64,000 nucleotides of DNA. Source: Paraburkholderia nodosa. GTDB lineage: Bacteria > Pseudomonadota > Gammaproteobacteria > Burkholderiales > Burkholderiaceae. Positions 7,777 to 16,028 of the stretch are shown here, one piece after another (position 1 is the stretch's first letter; every line of letters starts with the position of its first letter). A program made the translations under genes and the position numbers. The notes beneath the pieces were generated by a model that saw only the letters and a program-made list of their open reading frames with translations, was not told the origin of the DNA and searched no databases. Location of the stretch: positions 124,001 through 188,000 of the forward strand of contig NZ_MCNV01000006.1 in assembly GCF_001718195.1 (NCBI RefSeq). Reading direction: 5' to 3'.

Positions 7777-10700
7777 ATGACCGCTTTCCCAACTCCGACC
7801 GAAACCACCGCGCTCGCCCCTCAATCGCAAATGGGGAACGACATCCAGCTCGTCATGGAAGCCGGGATCGAGCACCATCGCAAGCAGGAATACGACGAAG
7901 CCGAAGCGCTCTACGCCATCGTGCTGGAAGCGGATAGCGATCATGTCGACGCCAACTACCACATTGGCGTGCTGTACATGCAAACGGACCGGCCAGCCGA
8001 GGCCGTGCCGCACTTCGAAGCGGTGCTCGGCCATACGCCGAACTTCGCGCAACTCTGGGTCTACTACTTCAACGCCCTCACCGCCAGCAACCAGTTCGAG
8101 GCCGCGCGGATGGCGCTCGACGTGGCGCGCCAATGCGGTGTTCCCGGCGATGCCATCGAGACGTTGAAGGCTCGTCTGCCCCAGCCTGACGCCGCAGCGA
8201 CGCCGGCGCCGTCCACTGAACCTTCGCGGGTGGCCGCGGCGGAGGCTCCCGAAGCCGCGCCGCCGCAGAAGACCTCGGACACGCCCGCAGCGATAGTCGA
8301 CCCGCGCCGCGCAAGCATGACGGAGCTGCGCCAGTTTGCCGATCTGTTCAACGGCGGAAAAACAGAGGCCGCGCTGAAGCTTGCCCGTCGCTTGACGGAG
8401 CAAAACCCTGCGCACGGCGAATGCTGGCTGACGCTCACGCACGCCCTGCAGCGCGCAGGCAAGTACGCGGAGTCTGTGATGTCGGCCGAGCGCGCCACCG
8501 GCCTGATGCCCAACAGCCTCCCCGCCCAGACGATGCTGGCCGACGCGCTGCATATCACACGCCAGCACCAGCGAGCCATCTTGCACTGCATCCAGGCTCT
8601 CGAAAAGCATCCCGAGAGTGCAGCCCTGCATCGCACATTGGGTGCCGCCCTTCAGGCAACGGGCCGCGCCGGCGAGGGCATCGCCCAGATGCGCCGCGCC
8701 GTTGAACTGGAGCCGAACAATGCTCTCGAACTCGACGCGCTTGCCAATGCGCTGAACGAGGATGGCCAGTACGACGAAGCGGAAAGCGCCTTTCGTAAGG
8801 CGCTCGCACTCGCGCCCATGCAGGCGGCCACACACAGCAACATGCTGTTCTGCCTGATGCACAAGACTGATCTCGATGCAGAAAGCGCCTTTGCAGAGTT
8901 CTGCGAGTACGGGAAGCGCCAGGAAGCTTCCCTGCGTGCACACTGGCCGAAGCACCCCAACGATCGCAATCCGTCGCGGCGCCTGCGGATCGGCTTCGTT
9001 TCGGGCGACCTGATCAATCACCCGGTTGCCTACTTCTTCCAGTCGATCGTGGAGCATCTGGCCCGCGACACGAGCCTGTCGCTGCACGTCTATTCGAACT
9101 ACGTGGTCACCGACGCGTTCACGAAGACGATCCGGGAGCACGCGCAAGCGTGGCACGAAATCTTCGGCATGACCGACGCAGCGGTCGCGCAAAAAATGCG
9201 CGACGACGGCATCGATATCATGATCGATCTGTCCGGCCATACCGGCCGTAACCGTCTCGTGGCCCTCGCGCACAAGCCCGCGCCCATCCAGGTGAGCTGG
9301 ATCGGCAATCCGGCCACGACCGGCCTGACGGCCATCGACTATTACATGTCGGACCGGTTCGTCACACCGCTCGAACAGTTCGCCAGCCGTTTCTCGGAAA
9401 AGCTCGTGTTCCTGCCGGCTCTCGCGCCGTTCAAGCCGTACGCGCAAGCGCCGGATGTTAACGAGCTGCCCGCCTTGAAAAACGGCTACCTGACCTTCGG
9501 CAGCTTCAGCCGTCTGGTCAAGATCGGGCCGGAAGTCGTGGCGCTCTGGGCACGCGTGCTGCGCGAGATACCGACTTCGCGCATGCTCATTGGCGCGATC
9601 ACGTCGATCGAACAGATGAACAGAGTGGCCAAACTGTTCGCGAGCGAAGGCGTGGACGTGAGCCGCATCAGCTTCATGCAGCGCAAGGGCACCGATGTCT
9701 ACCTGCAACAGCACCAGCAGGTCGACGTCTGTCTCGACGCGTTCCCATTCGCCGGTTCGACCACGACCATGCACGCCCTGTGGATGGGCGTGCCCACCAT
9801 GACGCTGCCCGGCGTTTCGATGGCGAGCCGGGGCAGCACGGGATGGCTCTCGCACCTCGGGCTCGACGAGGCCTTCGTCGCGAACGACAAGGACGACTTT
9901 GTGAGCAAGTGCGTCGCGCTCGCCAGCGACATCGAGGCACTCGCAACGGTGCGCCGCGAGTTGCGCCAGCACTGCATGCAGTCGCCCATCATCAGCGCAA
10001 GCACGATCGCCAACGCCGTATCGCGTGCGCTGCGAACCATGTGGCAGCGCTGGTGCGACGGACTTGCGCCGGAGCATTTCGAGGTCCTGGCGCAGCCGCA
10101 GGATGCTTCGGCGGAACCGGTTGCGGAACCTGTGCGCGAGCAGCAACAACCGGGTATTGCGCCAACAGCCGGCTCGATCACGTCGATCGACGCGGTGACC
10201 GGCATCCCCGCAGCGACGAAACCGATTCGTATCATCTGCGGCACCCGCCGCACCCGTGAGCAGTTCTCGAATGAAACGGCGCTTGGCCAGTCGCTAAAGC
10301 TCTACGCCCAACTGCCTAACATCGAACTCCAGCTGTTCGACAACAACACGCGCGGGCTGTCCAGCATCTACAACGCGGCGATCGAAGAGGCGAAGCAGCG
10401 TCCGGCGATCCTCGTATTCGTTCACGACGACGTCTGGCTCAACGACTTCTTCTGGACCGAGCGCATCCGCGAATCCCTCGCCCGTTTCGAGGTGGTGGGG
10501 CTCGCCGGCAACCTGCGCCGCGCGCCGCGCCAGCCCGCATGGGCCTTCGCGACGCCCGATCTGCAGTGGGACGAGCGCAAGTATCTGAGCGGAACCGTCG
10601 GCCACGGCAAGGGCTTTCCGTGCAACATCGCGTCGACCTTCGGGCCTTCCGGACAGGAATGCAAGCTTCTCGACGGTCTGCTGCTGATTGCGGATAGCGA

Positions 10701-10902
10701 AGTGCTCGCGAAGAGCGGCCTGCATTTCGACGAGCAGTTCAAGTTCCACTTCTACGACATGGACTTCTGTCGCCAGGCGGAACTCAAGGGGCTGCGCATG
10801 GGCACCTGGCCGATTTCGGTCGTGCACGAAAGCGGCGGCGCGTTCGGCACGCCGAGCTGGCGCGAAGGCTACGAAAACTATCTGCGCAAATACGGCGATT
10901 GA
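7777..10902 (+). CDS. Fusion glycosyltransferase: TPR repeats + OGT/SPINDLY-type GT41 domain + C-terminal second glycosyltransferase
   Basis: A 1041-residue cytoplasmic protein with three parts. Residues about 20-370 are tetratricopeptide repeats split by an Ala/Pro-rich linker (about 130-175). Residues about 385-760 are an O-GlcNAc-transferase-like catalytic region: IGFVSGDLINHPVAYFF, SGHTGRN at 486-492, PIQVSWIGNPATTG, FGSF from 574, DAFPFAGSTTTMHALWMGVP at 654-673. Residues about 817-1041 (from IRIICGTRRTREQFS) form a second domain resembling the GT2-like family with a FVHDD motif at 881-885 (a DxD-type metal/sugar-nucleotide site), GFPCNIASTFGPSGQECKLLDG and a C-terminal DMDFCRQAE. Between them lies a low-complexity linker (about 775-815). 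Standing directly after fliC-fliD-fliT, it most likely glycosylates flagellin and may add a second sugar with its C-terminal domain. The sugar donors are unknown. Confidence 0.9.
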   Translation: MTAFPTPTETTALAPQSQMGNDIQLVMEAGIEHHRKQEYDEAEALYAIVLEADSDHVDANYHIGVLYMQTDRPAEAVPHFEAVLGHTPNFAQLWVYYFNALTASNQFEAARMALDVARQCGVPGDAIETLKARLPQPDAAATPAPSTEPSRVAAAEAPEAAPPQKTSDTPAAIVDPRRASMTELRQFADLFNGGKTEAALKLARRLTEQNPAHGECWLTLTHALQRAGKYAESVMSAERATGLMPNSLPAQTMLADALHITRQHQRAILHCIQALEKHPESAALHRTLGAALQATGRAGEGIAQMRRAVELEPNNALELDALANALNEDGQYDEAESAFRKALALAPMQAATHSNMLFCLMHKTDLDAESAFAEFCEYGKRQEASLRAHWPKHPNDRNPSRRLRIGFVSGDLINHPVAYFFQSIVEHLARDTSLSLHVYSNYVVTDAFTKTIREHAQAWHEIFGMTDAAVAQKMRDDGIDIMIDLSGHTGRNRLVALAHKPAPIQVSWIGNPATTGLTAIDYYMSDRFVTPLEQFASRFSEKLVFLPALAPFKPYAQAPDVNELPALKNGYLTFGSFSRLVKIGPEVVALWARVLREIPTSRMLIGAITSIEQMNRVAKLFASEGVDVSRISFMQRKGTDVYLQQHQQVDVCLDAFPFAGSTTTMHALWMGVPTMTLPGVSMASRGSTGWLSHLGLDEAFVANDKDDFVSKCVALASDIEALATVRRELRQHCMQSPIISASTIANAVSRALRTMWQRWCDGLAPEHFEVLAQPQDASAEPVAEPVREQQQPGIAPTAGSITSIDAVTGIPAATKPIRIICGTRRTREQFSNETALGQSLKLYAQLPNIELQLFDNNTRGLSSIYNAAIEEAKQRPAILVFVHDDVWLNDFFWTERIRESLARFEVVGLAGNLRRAPRQPAWAFATPDLQWDERKYLSGTVGHGKGFPCNIASTFGPSGQECKLLDGLLLIADSEVLAKSGLHFDEQFKFHFYDMDFCRQAELKGLRMGTWPISVVHESGGAFGTPSWREGYENYLRKYGD

Positions 10903-11330
10903 GGCCGTTCTCCCAACAGCCAGGCGACGCTCCGGCGTCGCCTGCTGGCAAGCAATAAACGGCGCGTCGGGTAGCGGCACAGCCCTGACGGCCGAATCGG
11001 CGCAGCGCTCGTCTTGCGCTGCACGTCCCTCGTCCAGCAGATCGCAGGGCGCCCAACGAGACGCTGTTCATCAAGCATCTCACGCCCTGTGGATTCCTCA
11101 AACACACGCAACGCAGACAGTTTGGTTGTCCGTCGAGAAGTCGGGGCGCAGCTTTCGATCGCACCTGAGCCCGGCGAACAAGGCGTCGGGTCGAGGACCC
11201 AAACACCGGCTCTGTCGGCACGCATTGATCGACGCAGGTTTCGGTATGGACTACCGATTATCGTTTCGTGAGTGCGTGGCGGCAAAATCGCAGCGCAAGA
11301 TGCGCGCAGCCTGCTCACATCGCTTCGAAC
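10903..11330. other. Intergenic stretch between the glycosyltransferase and the convergent methyltransferase operon
   Basis: Begins with a perfect 10-base inverted repeat (CAGGCGACGC 10921-10930 / GCGTCGCCTG 10935-10944, TCCG loop) without a T-run, a possible Rho-assisted terminator for the upstream gene. The following 380 bases contain only short open frames on both strands (for example 11014-11271 plus) with no recognisable domain or ribosome-binding site. It may be decayed sequence. Confidence 0.45.
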
Positions 11331-11372
11331 AAAAAAATAGCCTGCTCACGGGATAGTCCCGGAGCAGGCTAT
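11331..11372 (-). terminator. Strong terminator of the flagellar-glycan operon
   Basis: ATAGCCTGCTC (11337-11347) pairs with GAGCAGGCTAT (11362-11372), with an inner CGGGA/TCCCG stem. On the minus strand the 16-base-pair stem is followed by seven T residues (11331-11337). It ends the operon 14216-11390. Confidence 0.92.
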
Positions 11373-11389
11373 GGTTCGTCCCGTGACAC

Positions 11390-12130
11390 TCAGGTCACAG
11401 CGAACAGAACGTCCTGCGGTAACAGCGGTGACTTGTCGATCGCCTGCAGTGCACGAATCTTTTCACGCGAGACGACCTGCGGATCGACCCACCAATCCTC
11501 GAACGGAATCGGATTCGGCGAGACGGGCGGGAACAGCACGGACACGTCTCGCGCGACGAGTTCATAGCCATGGCGAAGCAGAATATCGCGGCTCTCGCTG
11601 CGGGCACGAAAATCGCCCGAATACGCATCGGTTTCGAATGTGATCACTGAAAACCGGTAGCGATCCAGCGGCAACTTTTTCAGCACTTGCAGCGTGTTGT
11701 AGCTCGGATCGATGTCGAGCTGCAGGTAATCGATTCGTTGCGTGTCTTTACCGAACCATGCAGGCAATGCCTTCGCATAATCGAGTGCGAGCGCATCTGC
11801 GAGCACGAGCGTGTGGTCGGGACGGTCCTTGAGCCAGCTACCGAAGAACGCCGGATCGAACTCGATCGACACGCCTTGCCAACTGTAAAGGAGGGCCAGC
11901 AACGCGGTGTTGTTGTTCGACAGCGGATAATTCGCGCCGACTTCCAGATAACGGCCGTTCGTACGGCCATCCAGCATCGACAGCACGAAGATGTCCTGCC
12001 AAGCCTGCGAAGCATTGCGATTGAGCGTGCCAGCACCCGCGAACGGGAAGCGCAAATGCTGCTGCATCTGCGGCTGCCACGTCCACGCGTGCCGCAATGA
12101 CTGAATATCCATAGAGATGGCGTCTTGCAT
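11390..12130 (-). CDS. FkbM-like SAM-dependent methyltransferase
   Basis: A 246-residue protein with GRYLEVGANYPLSNNNTALL, a motif-I-like glycine loop in the style of FkbM methyltransferases, followed by an acidic strand end (SIEFDP) and DYLQLDIDPSYNTLQVL, then VITFETDAYSGD. These fit a Rossmann-like SAM-binding fold that methylates a sugar hydroxyl or related group. It is the last gene of a three-gene operon, 12 bases after the preceding methyltransferase stop, and is followed by a strong terminator. A role in decorating a surface or flagellar glycan is inferred from context. The fold is likely; the exact target is unknown. Confidence 0.72.
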   Translation of the reverse strand: MQDAISMDIQSLRHAWTWQPQMQQHLRFPFAGAGTLNRNASQAWQDIFVLSMLDGRTNGRYLEVGANYPLSNNNTALLALLYSWQGVSIEFDPAFFGSWLKDRPDHTLVLADALALDYAKALPAWFGKDTQRIDYLQLDIDPSYNTLQVLKKLPLDRYRFSVITFETDAYSGDFRARSESRDILLRHGYELVARDVSVLFPPVSPNPIPFEDWWVDPQVVSREKIRALQAIDKSPLLPQDVLFAVT

Positions 12131-12142
12131 GCGAATCCCGGC

Positions 12143-13381
12143 TTAGACGATTTCGATTTCCGGGAACGGGAAAATCAGGCGCCCGCCGCTCTTCAGATAC
12201 TCGCTTTCACGACGCAGGATGCCGTTCTTGAAGTGCCACGGCAGGACGAGGAAATAGTCCGGCTTCATTGCACGTGCCTTCGCTTCGGAAATGATGGGGA
12301 TATGGGTGCCCGGCGTCACGCGGCCGAATTTTTCCTCGTTCACTTCGGCGATGGCCGGAATGTCTGCCGCGGTGAATCCGCAGAACTGCAGCACGACGTT
12401 GCCTTTCGTCGAAGCACCGTAACCGAGAACCTTCTTGCCGTCCGCGTTCAGCGCGCGGATCAGTCGCGTCAGGTCGTCGCGATGACGGAACACTCGCTCC
12501 TCGAATTCACGATAAGGACGCGGCGTATTCAGGCCCATGCGGTCTTCCTGCTCGAGCAGCCAGTCGATTACCGGATGATTCACCTTGATCGAGTGATCGC
12601 CGGCTTTCGCAGCAGTCACTGCGAAGCTGCCGCCGTTGACGGCATTCATCACGACGTCCACCAGCTTGAGGCCGGCCGCTTCCAGAATGATCTTCACGAC
12701 GGCGAGCGAATAGTACTCAAGGTGCTCGTGGCAGATCGTGTCGTACGAATTCAGACGCAGCATCGACGGCATGTAGCTTTGCTCGAAATGCCAGACACCG
12801 TCATCGGCGAGAATCGATGCGATCTGTTTCGCGAATTCGATCGGCGCTTCGAGATCGTAGAACATCGCGATCGACGTGACGATCTTCGCCGGGCGACTTT
12901 CGACCGAACGGTAAGCGTCGGCAGAGAAGAAGTCGGGGACGAGGCGCACGTCATCCGGATAGTATTCGCGGAACTTATTGCCGGTCGGATCGATTCCGAT
13001 CCGGCGCAGACCGTTAGTGCGGTAAGCCCTCAGCGTCGTGGAGTCGTTGCTGCCGATGTCGAGCACGACGTCGCCCGCCGAGAGCGGCTTCAGGCGTTCG
13101 AGGTACGCGATCTTGTCGGTCAGGTGATCGACCATCGACTGGTTCAGCCCCGATCGATAGCCGTAATTGTCGCCGTACATCTCCGAGGGTTCGTACGAGT
13201 GCGCGAGCTGCAACAGCCCGCTGCCCGGCGACCACACGAGCTCCAGCGGGCCCCGCGTGACCGGCTCGTCAGCCGACTTCGGGAAAACGCCGGTAAGTGC
13301 CTGGTGGCCGAGATTGAGCACCGGGATCTGATGCGTGCTGCCGCTCACGCGGCAACCGGGAATGGCACGATATGAATTCAT
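12143..13381 (-). CDS. NDP-sugar C-methyltransferase-like protein (TylC3/Methyltransf_13-14 type)
   Basis: A 412-residue protein with the three-part layout of sugar C-methyltransferases. The N-terminus has CRVSG and PVLNLGHQALTGVFPKS, a zinc-finger-like region in which the usual Cys pairs are mostly lost. A central SAM domain carries VVLDIGSNDSTTLRAY (motif I) and FEQSYMPSMLRLNSYDTICHEHLEYYS, where HEHLEYYS is the family hallmark. The C-terminal domain has VLGYGASTKGNVVLQFCG, a nucleotide-binding-like GASTKGN loop. Such enzymes methylate a carbon of an NDP-deoxysugar next to a keto group. It lies between the DUF4422-like and FkbM-like genes and is probably co-transcribed with them to build a methylated glycan sugar. 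Confidence 0.85.
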   Translation of the reverse strand: MNSYRAIPGCRVSGSTHQIPVLNLGHQALTGVFPKSADEPVTRGPLELVWSPGSGLLQLAHSYEPSEMYGDNYGYRSGLNQSMVDHLTDKIAYLERLKPLSAGDVVLDIGSNDSTTLRAYRTNGLRRIGIDPTGNKFREYYPDDVRLVPDFFSADAYRSVESRPAKIVTSIAMFYDLEAPIEFAKQIASILADDGVWHFEQSYMPSMLRLNSYDTICHEHLEYYSLAVVKIILEAAGLKLVDVVMNAVNGGSFAVTAAKAGDHSIKVNHPVIDWLLEQEDRMGLNTPRPYREFEERVFRHRDDLTRLIRALNADGKKVLGYGASTKGNVVLQFCGFTAADIPAIAEVNEEKFGRVTPGTHIPIISEAKARAMKPDYFLVLPWHFKNGILRRESEYLKSGGRLIFPFPEIEIV

Positions 13382-13430
13382 GGATGGCTCCGGAACGAAG
13401 CGATTTCGGTGGGAAACGGATGGAGTGGAG

Positions 13431-14216
13431 TCACTGCACGCGATCTGCCGTGTGAGTGGCGACCGCCGAATCCGAGATCAACATGTTGTGGCCGAACACA
13501 CCGGCATTCCTGAAGTGTTCGACGATCAGATAGCTGTGCAGACGTTCGAGCAGGAAGCCGACCGAGCGCCGTTGATAACCGTCGCGCGCAACGAAGCGAG
13601 GCGAGTTCATGAACTCCGACGCGCGCTCGAGCACTGCGAAGATCGAGCGAAACAAATCGACGTGGTAGAGGCCGATGCTGCAAGAAGGCACAAAGTGCTG
13701 CTGGCTGATGAATTTCAGCGCGTCCGACGAATCGAACAGCTTCTCACCCATCATGTACTGCGTGAAGCTCAGGAAATCCTCGAGTACGTGGGCGCCCTGG
13801 TATTGCGCAATGACGCCCGCCGCGCCGAGGGTAATCGGCGTATTGAAGCAGCTGTTCGCACGCTGACGCTCGAAGCAGTATGCGTAGTTACCCAGCTCTG
13901 CTTCCTGAACCACCGAAGCCCACGGCAGATTGCTTGCTTTCGGAGCATTTACTGGTGTGGGCGAAATGAACCGGCGGTACTGAAAGATATTCAGATACTC
14001 GTATCCTGACGCGATCGAGTCGAGATTGCGAAACAGCCAGAAAAGCTGCGCGTATTCCGACAACGCATGCCCGTGCTCGCCGTACAACTCATCGGGCACG
14101 ATTGCCTTTCTCCGGATGTTTCCTGGCACGGCATTCGGCGAAATCAACAGATCGACGAAATGCGCGTGCTCGACCGGAAACGGCACGTGCCCGATGCACA
14201 CATTCAACGTATTCAT
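13431..14216 (-). CDS. DUF4422-like protein, possible glycosyltransferase
   Basis: A 261-residue protein starting MNTLNVCIGHVPFPVEHAHF. It contains a GEHGHALSEYAQLFWLFRNL segment and YLNIFQYRRFISP, resembling the conserved 'YRRYF' core of DUF4422 proteins, which occur in capsule, LPS and glycan loci and are thought to be glycosyltransferases. No signal peptide or membrane segment is seen. The base composition is visibly less GC-rich than the neighbouring housekeeping genes, consistent with accessory origin. It is the first gene of the operon; the next gene begins 49 bases after its stop. Only the family resemblance is claimed; activity is unproven. Confidence 0.6.
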   Translation of the reverse strand: MNTLNVCIGHVPFPVEHAHFVDLLISPNAVPGNIRRKAIVPDELYGEHGHALSEYAQLFWLFRNLDSIASGYEYLNIFQYRRFISPTPVNAPKASNLPWASVVQEAELGNYAYCFERQRANSCFNTPITLGAAGVIAQYQGAHVLEDFLSFTQYMMGEKLFDSSDALKFISQQHFVPSCSIGLYHVDLFRSIFAVLERASEFMNSPRFVARDGYQRRSVGFLLERLHSYLIVEHFRNAGVFGHNMLISDSAVATHTADRVQ

Positions 14217-14595
14217 TTTGACGGGCCCACAAAGCCTTTTGCGAAGCTAAAGGCTAACGGCTGAGCCTCGCCGTCAATCGGGCGAACAGACCGCGGTTAG
14301 CGGTGCAATTCTTTGGATGCGCTGTTGGCGATGGCCCTTCGTCGTGCACACCCGGGCAGGCGCGATCAGGAGCACGATCGAAGGCATCCAGTTCCAGACG
14401 GACATCCTTACGGATTGCCTGGTATCGGGCGCATGCAGCGCATTGAGCGTGTCAAGCTGCGCTCGACAGCGGAGGACGCGAACGCTTCGCGGAGGTCATG
14501 AAGCCAGAGGTGTGACTGGAGATGACGCTGATTTGTCGAGTTCTGAAGGCATCCTGCGGCAGGAGGACTCTCGACTTTGCGGTGGTGAGAATTTT
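14217..14595. other. Non-coding gap between the glycan operon and tRNA-Arg
   Basis: About 380 bases with no recognisable gene. It should hold the promoter of the leftward glycan operon. A GTCGAG...CTCGAC stem-loop (about 14537-14577) lies just past the tRNA 3' end and could terminate it, though without a T-run. No integrase remnant was recognised. Confidence 0.4.
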
Positions 14596-14671
14596 TGGCG
14601 CGCCCGGCTGGGATCGAACCAGCAACCCCTGCCTTCGGAGGGCAGTACTCTATCCATTGAGCTACGGGCGC
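14596..14671 (-). tRNA. tRNA-Arg (anticodon CCG)
   Basis: On the minus strand the sequence starts GCGCCCGTAGCTCAATGGAT and ends with a matching CGGGCGC acceptor strand, G discriminator and encoded CCA (14596-14598). The anticodon arm is CTGCC-CTCCGAA-GGCAG, giving anticodon CCG (reads CGG, Arg). The T-arm GGTTCGATCCC is intact and the length is 76 with CCA. It neighbours the flagellar-glycan genes; tRNA genes of this kind are common integration targets. Confidence 0.97.
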
Positions 14672-14799
14672 GTTGACTTGCTGGCGCCGCCGATTGACCG
14701 AAGAATACGGGAAAGGCAGCGCCGAAGAGAGACCGAGAGAATAACCGGTTTCGGTTAAACCGTCCACCGCGCGGATTATTAAGGGTCGCATCCCCATCA

Positions 14800-14832
14800 G
14801 GCACAATTCGGGCACAATTCGGGCACAACTCA
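14800..14832. repeat. Three tandem copies of an 11-base repeat
   Basis: GGCACAATTCG at 14800-14810 and 14811-14821, then a near copy GGCACAACTCA at 14822-14832. They lie about 130 bases upstream of the tRNA-Arg 5' end. The surrounding gap (14672-15010) contains no gene; it must hold the tRNA promoter and that of the cytochrome gene. Confidence 0.8.
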
Positions 14833-15010
14833 GACGCAACAACACGTCCCACTGCCGGTCCGCTCCGGGTAAACGCCCGCTGAACTCCCTCCGCGCCCAG
14901 CCACCAGCCGGAAAACCTTCCGTCTATAATCGTCGGTGTTTGATCTGCCGCATGGCCATTGCCGTCCTGCTGTACCGCTCACCATAAAACCAACGGGAGT
15001 CGAGACAAGC

Positions 15011-15934
15011 ATGAGCGAAGCACCCCACGGAGCCCCGATCAAAACGCCCGGCCAGCTGATCGCCGCAGTCATCGCCGGGTTTGCCGTCCCCATCGTCATC
15101 ATCATTTTGCTCGTCTATTACGTCGACAACACGACGCGCACCGGCGCGGGCACCGACGAGCTCTCTACCCAGCAGGTCGCCGCGCGCATCGCGCCGGTCG
15201 CGCAGGTCAACGTGCGCGACGCCAACGCGCCGCACGTCTACAAGACCGGCGAGCAGGTCTTCCAGGCTGTCTGCTCGGCGTGTCACGCCTCGGGCGCCGC
15301 CGGCGCGCCGAAGTTCGGCAACTCGGGCGACTGGGCGCCGCGCATCGCGCAGGGCTTCGACACGCTCTGGAAAACGGCGCTCTCCGGCAAGGGCGCGATG
15401 CCCCCGCGCGGCGGCACGAGCCCCGACGACTACAGCGACTACGAAATCGGCCTCGCCGTCGCCTATATGGCGAACCACGCGGGCGCGAACTTCCAGGATC
15501 CGCCCAAGCCCGCGCCAGGCGCTGCCAATGCAGCCAATGCAGCTTCGGGCGCGGCGGGCGCTGCACCGGCCTCCAGCGCATCGGGTGCCGATGCGAACGC
15601 CGCCCAGGCGCAAGCCGCCGCAGCGGCGATCGCGGCCATCCCGCAGGCTTCGTCCGCTCCGGCCGCAGGTGGCGGCTCGCAAAGCGCCGACGCCTCGCAG
15701 GCGGGCAAGGCACTCTATCAGCAGGTTTGCCAGGCGTGCCACGCCGCGGGCGTACTGGGCGCGCCGAAATTCGGCAACAAGGCCGACTGGGCGCCGCGCC
15801 TGAAGGACCCGATGGACACCGTCTACAACTACGCGCTGCACGGCAAGGGCCAGATGCCTCCCAAGGGTGGCTCGACTGCCTCCGACGCCGACGTGAAGGC
15901 CGCCGTCGATTACATGGTCAGCGCGGCGAAGTAG
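15011..15934 (+). CDS. Membrane-anchored dihaem cytochrome c (cytochrome c5-like)
   Basis: A 307-residue protein with an N-terminal membrane anchor (about residues 17-40, LIAAVIAGFAVPIVIIILLV) and two periplasmic haem-binding domains. CxxCH motifs occur at 88-92 (CSACH) and 240-244 (CQACH), each followed by an APKFGN...WAPR block and a distal GAMPPRGG / GQMPPKGG methionine ligand motif, which is typical of cytochrome c5-type modules. An Ala-rich flexible linker (about 165-225) joins the two domains, which look like an internal duplication. The start ATG 15011 follows GGGAG; upstream in-frame codons lack this. Likely role: electron transfer near terminal oxidases or another respiratory enzyme. 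The partner is not identifiable here. Confidence 0.92.
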   Translation: MSEAPHGAPIKTPGQLIAAVIAGFAVPIVIIILLVYYVDNTTRTGAGTDELSTQQVAARIAPVAQVNVRDANAPHVYKTGEQVFQAVCSACHASGAAGAPKFGNSGDWAPRIAQGFDTLWKTALSGKGAMPPRGGTSPDDYSDYEIGLAVAYMANHAGANFQDPPKPAPGAANAANAASGAAGAAPASSASGADANAAQAQAAAAAIAAIPQASSAPAAGGGSQSADASQAGKALYQQVCQACHAAGVLGAPKFGNKADWAPRLKDPMDTVYNYALHGKGQMPPKGGSTASDADVKAAVDYMVSAAK

Positions 15935-15964
15935 GCCGTCACACGCGCGCCAAAGCGCAAAACG

Positions 15965-16000
15965 ATCCCTGCCCGCAACGATACGGGGCGGGGATTTTTA
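15965..16000 (+). terminator. Terminator after the cytochrome gene
   Basis: ATCCCTGCCC (15965-15974) pairs with GGGCGGGGAT (15986-15995, one G-T pair), followed by TTTTTATAT. A good intrinsic terminator about 30 bases after the cytochrome stop, convergent with the SnoaL-like gene. Confidence 0.85.
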
Positions 16001-16028
16001 TATGCGTCGATGAAACAGCGGTCGCGCG

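Noticed and set aside
11014..11271. Plus-strand 85-codon open frame after the glycosyltransferase fusion
   Set aside because: No ribosome-binding site, no recognisable domain, and composition unlike neighbouring genes; left as non-coding.
14496..14852. A minus-strand open frame of 118 codons running through the tRNA-Arg region
   Set aside because: It is the usual artefact of translating a tRNA gene (the SMDRVLPSEGRG-type stretch) and has no ribosome-binding site or domain.
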